A stretch of 64,000 nt of DNA from Sinomonas sp. R1AF57 (GTDB taxonomy: Bacteria > Actinomycetota > Actinomycetes > Actinomycetales > Micrococcaceae). The notes beneath the pieces were generated by a model. It searched no databases, was not told the DNA's origin, and saw only the letters and a list, made by a program, of their open reading frames with translations. The first letter of the stretch is position 1, and the number at the start of each line of letters is the position of its first letter. Location: NCBI RefSeq assembly GCF_002224485.1, contig NZ_CP022463.1, positions 1,522,817-1,586,816 on the forward strand, in the 5' to 3' direction. A program made the position numbers and the translations under genes. Shown piece after piece: positions 61,496 to 64,000 of the stretch.

Positions 61496-64000
61496 GTGCA
61501 GAGTCTCTCCACCCTGAACGATTCCTCGCCACTGCCGTCGTCGGCCGCGGAGATCCCCGACGCCTTCCGGCAGCCCACCCATGCCCCCGACCAGTCCCGC
61601 CTCGTGGTCAAGGGCGCGCGCGAGCACAACCTGCGCAACGTGAGCCTCGACCTGCCGCGCGACGCGATGATCGTCTTCACGGGCCTCTCCGGGTCGGGCA
61701 AGTCCTCGCTCGCCTTCGACACGATCTTCGCCGAGGGCCAGCGGCGCTACGTCGAGTCCCTGTCCGCGTACGCGCGCCAGTTCCTCGGCCAGGTGGACAA
61801 GCCGGACGTGGACTTCATCGAGGGACTCTCGCCTGCCGTCTCGATCGATCAGAAGTCGACGAGCAAGAACCCGCGCTCGACCGTCGGGACGATCACCGAG
61901 ATCTACGACTACATGCGCCTCCTGTGGGCGCGCATCGGCAGGCCGCACTGTCCCGTCTGCCACGAGCCGGTCACGCGCCAGACCCCCCAGCAGATCGTCG
62001 ACCAGCTGCTCGAGATGCCGGACGGCACGCGCTTCCAGCTGCTCGCGCCGGTCGTGCGCGGGCGCAAGGGCGAGTTCGTGGACCTGTTCAAGGAGCTCGC
62101 AGCGAAGGGCTACTCCCGTGCGCGCGTGGACGGCGACCTCATCCAGCTCGCGGAGCCGCCCAAGCTCGGCAAGCAGTTCAAGCACACCATCGAGGTCGTC
62201 GTCGACCGCCTGGTGGTGAAGGAGGGCATTCGCCAGCGCCTCGCCGACTCGGTCGAGACCGCGCTGGGCCTCGCCGAGGGACGCGTGCTCGCCGACTTCG
62301 TCGACGTCGCAGCGGACGACGACGCACGCGTCCGTGCGTTCTCGGAGAACCTGGCGTGCCCCAACGAGCATCCCCTCGCGATCGACGAGATCGAGCCGAG
62401 GTCGTTCTCGTTCAACAACCCCTTCGGCGCGTGCCCGGCCTGCACCGGCATCGGCACGAAGCTGGAGGTCGACGAGGATCTCGTCGTCCCGGACGCGGCC
62501 CTCAGCCTCTCCGAGGGCGCGATTGCCCCGTGGTCCCTCGGCACGGCCACCCAGGAGTACTGGACCCGGCTCCTCCAGGGGCTCTCCGACGAGCTGGGCT
62601 TCTCCATGACCACGCCGTGGCACAGCCTGCCGCAGTATGCGCGGGATGCTGTCCTGTACGGCAAGGACCACAAGGTGGTGGTCCAGTACCGCAACCGGTT
62701 CGGCCGCGAGCGCAAGTACAGCACCGGCTTCGAGGGCGCCGTGCAGTACATCCAGCGCAAGCACCTCGAGACGGAGTCGGACTCCGCGCGTGACCGCTAC
62801 GAGGAGTACATGCGCGAGATCCCGTGCCCGGAGTGCGGTGGTGCCAGGCTCAACCCGGCGTCCCTCTCGGTGCTCGTGGGGGGACGCTCCATCGCGGAGG
62901 CATGCCGCCTGCCGCTGCGCGACACGCGCGAGTTCCTCAGCACGCTGGACCTGACGCGCCGGGAGGAGCAGATCGCCGCGCAGGTCCTGAAGGAGATCGA
63001 CGCCCGCCTCACCTTCCTCCTCGACGTGGGCCTCGAGTACCTGAACCTCGAACGCGCGGCGGGAACGCTCTCGGGCGGCGAGGCGCAGCGCATCCGCCTC
63101 GCCACGCAGATCGGCTCCGGGCTCGTGGGGGTGCTGTACGTCCTGGACGAGCCGAGCATCGGGCTCCACCAGCGCGACAACCGGCGCCTCATCGAGACGC
63201 TCACGCGGCTGCGCGACCTGGGGAACACCCTGATCGTCGTCGAGCACGACGAGGACACGATCCACGAGGCCGACTGGATCGTGGACATCGGCCCCGGCGC
63301 GGGCGAGCACGGAGGCGAGGTGGTGCATTCCGGGACCCTTGCGGAGCTCAAGGAGAACCGGGCGTCCCTCACCGGCGACTACCTCGCCGGCCGGCGCTCT
63401 ATCCCCATCCCGGCGAAGCGCCGGCCGATCGACCGCAAGCGCCAGCTGAAGGTCGTGGGAGCGCGCGAGCACAATCTCCAGGGCGTCGACATCGCGTTCC
63501 CGCTCGGCGTCCTCACCGCGGTGACGGGCGTCTCCGGCTCGGGGAAGTCGACCCTGGTCAACGACATCCTGTACAAGGTGCTGGCGAACCGCCTGAACGG
63601 CGCGAAGCAGGTCGCCGGGCGCCACACCCGCATCGAGGGTCTTGAGCACCTCGACAAGGTCATCCACGTCGACCAGAGCCCGATCGGGCGCACCCCGCGG
63701 TCGAACCCGGCTACATACACCGGCGTGTTCGACCACATCCGGAAGCTGTTCGCCGAGACCAACGAGGCCAAGGTCCGCGGCTACCAGCCGGGGCGTTTCT
63801 CGTTCAACGTCAAGGGCGGGCGCTGCGAGGCGTGCAGCGGCGACGGGACGCTCAAGATCGAGATGAACTTCCTCCCCGACGTCTACGTGCCCTGCGAGGT
63901 ATGCCATGGGGCGAGGTACAACCGCGAGACCCTCGAGGTGCACTACAAGGGCAAGACGATCGCTGATGTGCTCAACATGCCGATCGACGAGGCCGCCGAC
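61496..64000 (+). CDS. uvrA: Excinuclease ABC subunit A (3' end beyond window)
   Basis: The first 835 codons of the damage-recognition ATPase of excision repair. First ABC module: [16 protein letters not shown] (Walker A), [19 protein letters not shown] (signature), [14 protein letters not shown] (Walker B). Zinc sites: [27 protein letters not shown] with [11 protein letters not shown], and CEACSGDG with [10 protein letters not shown] in the second module, which starts at [17 protein letters not shown]. The GTG at 61496 fits both the leaderless geometry and the conserved start. The N-terminal 35 residues before [11 protein letters not shown] are a Ser/Pro-rich extension. Likely SOS-controlled. 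Confidence 0.96.
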   Translation, partial: MQSLSTLNDSSPLPSSAAEIPDAFRQPTHAPDQSRLVVKGAREHNLRNVSLDLPRDAMIVFTGLSGSGKSSLAFDTIFAEGQRRYVESLSAYARQFLGQVDKPDVDFIEGLSPAVSIDQKSTSKNPRSTVGTITEIYDYMRLLWARIGRPHCPVCHEPVTRQTPQQIVDQLLEMPDGTRFQLLAPVVRGRKGEFVDLFKELAAKGYSRARVDGDLIQLAEPPKLGKQFKHTIEVVVDRLVVKEGIRQRLADSVETALGLAEGRVLADFVDVAADDDARVRAFSENLACPNEHPLAIDEIEPRSFSFNNPFGACPACTGIGTKLEVDEDLVVPDAALSLSEGAIAPWSLGTATQEYWTRLLQGLSDELGFSMTTPWHSLPQYARDAVLYGKDHKVVVQYRNRFGRERKYSTGFEGAVQYIQRKHLETESDSARDRYEEYMREIPCPECGGARLNPASLSVLVGGRSIAEACRLPLRDTREFLSTLDLTRREEQIAAQVLKEIDARLTFLLDVGLEYLNLERAAGTLSGGEAQRIRLATQIGSGLVGVLYVLDEPSIGLHQRDNRRLIETLTRLRDLGNTLIVVEHDEDTIHEADWIVDIGPGAGEHGGEVVHSGTLAELKENRASLTGDYLAGRRSIPIPAKRRPIDRKRQLKVVGAREHNLQGVDIAFPLGVLTAVTGVSGSGKSTLVNDILYKVLANRLNGAKQVAGRHTRIEGLEHLDKVIHVDQSPIGRTPRSNPATYTGVFDHIRKLFAETNEAKVRGYQPGRFSFNVKGGRCEACSGDGTLKIEMNFLPDVYVPCEVCHGARYNRETLEVHYKGKTIADVLNMPIDEAAD

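Overview
The window is a very GC-rich stretch of actinobacterial chromosome. Many starts are GTG, same-strand genes often overlap by 4 bp, the tRNA genes do not encode CCA, and markers such as DUF3000, DUF6421, an ANTAR regulator and HGxxPAAW proteins are present. By inference it comes from Micrococcaceae, close to Arthrobacter or Sinomonas. I recognise 61 protein genes or gene remnants, 7 tRNAs and one FMN riboswitch. There is no rRNA, IS element, CRISPR array or clear prophage. Almost everything is core metabolism or information processing.

Layout. 0-5.6 kb, minus strand: ribonuclease D (cut by the window edge), DUF3000, threonine aldolase, an SDR/DUF6421 pair, MsrB and an unknown 163-aa protein. 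5.6-10.6 kb: an alpha/beta hydrolase, a YbaK/SufE/rhodanese trio, ZapE and an MT0933-type antitoxin-like protein. 10.7-11.7 kb: a tRNA array (Gly, Cys, Val, Gly, Val on minus; Val-CAC on plus). 11.7-16.5 kb: a PD-(D/E)XK nuclease-like gene, then def-fmt-rsmB-rpe. 16.5-20.5 kb: the FMN riboswitch and the riboflavin operon ribD-E-B-A-H, with a small ORF between riboswitch and ribD that looks like a collapsed pnuC. 20.6-24.3 kb: hisE, hisG, hisF and hisI, interrupted by two minus-strand genes. 24.4-31 kb: trpE, two small membrane proteins, trpC, trpB, trpA and lgt. 31-39 kb: a long leader, gltB, gltD and pyk. 39-42.8 kb: ANTAR regulator, tRNA-Leu, Pit phosphate transporter with a small membrane partner, a DHFR-like protein and a PaaI-type thioesterase. 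42.8-54 kb: polA, an Eis-like acetyltransferase, rpsA, a flavodoxin-like gene, YigZ, coaE, uvrB and an MFS transporter. 54-61.4 kb: S33 peptidase, GNAT, Ski2-like helicase, Tam, amidohydrolase, MBL hydrolase and GntR. 61.5 kb to the end: uvrA (cut by the edge).

Regulation is the most interesting part. Fifteen genes have a TANNNT hexamer ending 6 or 7 nt before the start codon, which is the geometry of leaderless transcription. Two divergent pairs share 43-bp spacers with mirrored -10 elements. A three-copy, 11-bp-spaced GTTC repeat (a PHO-box candidate) precedes the phosphate transporter. A LexA-like TCGAA-N6-TTCGA box sits on the uvrA promoter, and a different palindrome sits on the uvrB promoter. 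gltB has a long hairpin-rich upstream region. I did not find a convincing new multi-gene system. The best leads are the pnuC remnant downstream of the riboswitch, the promoter architecture, a 16-bp tandem repeat carrying ribosome-binding-like cores, and a partial duplication of the 3' end of a rhodanese gene.
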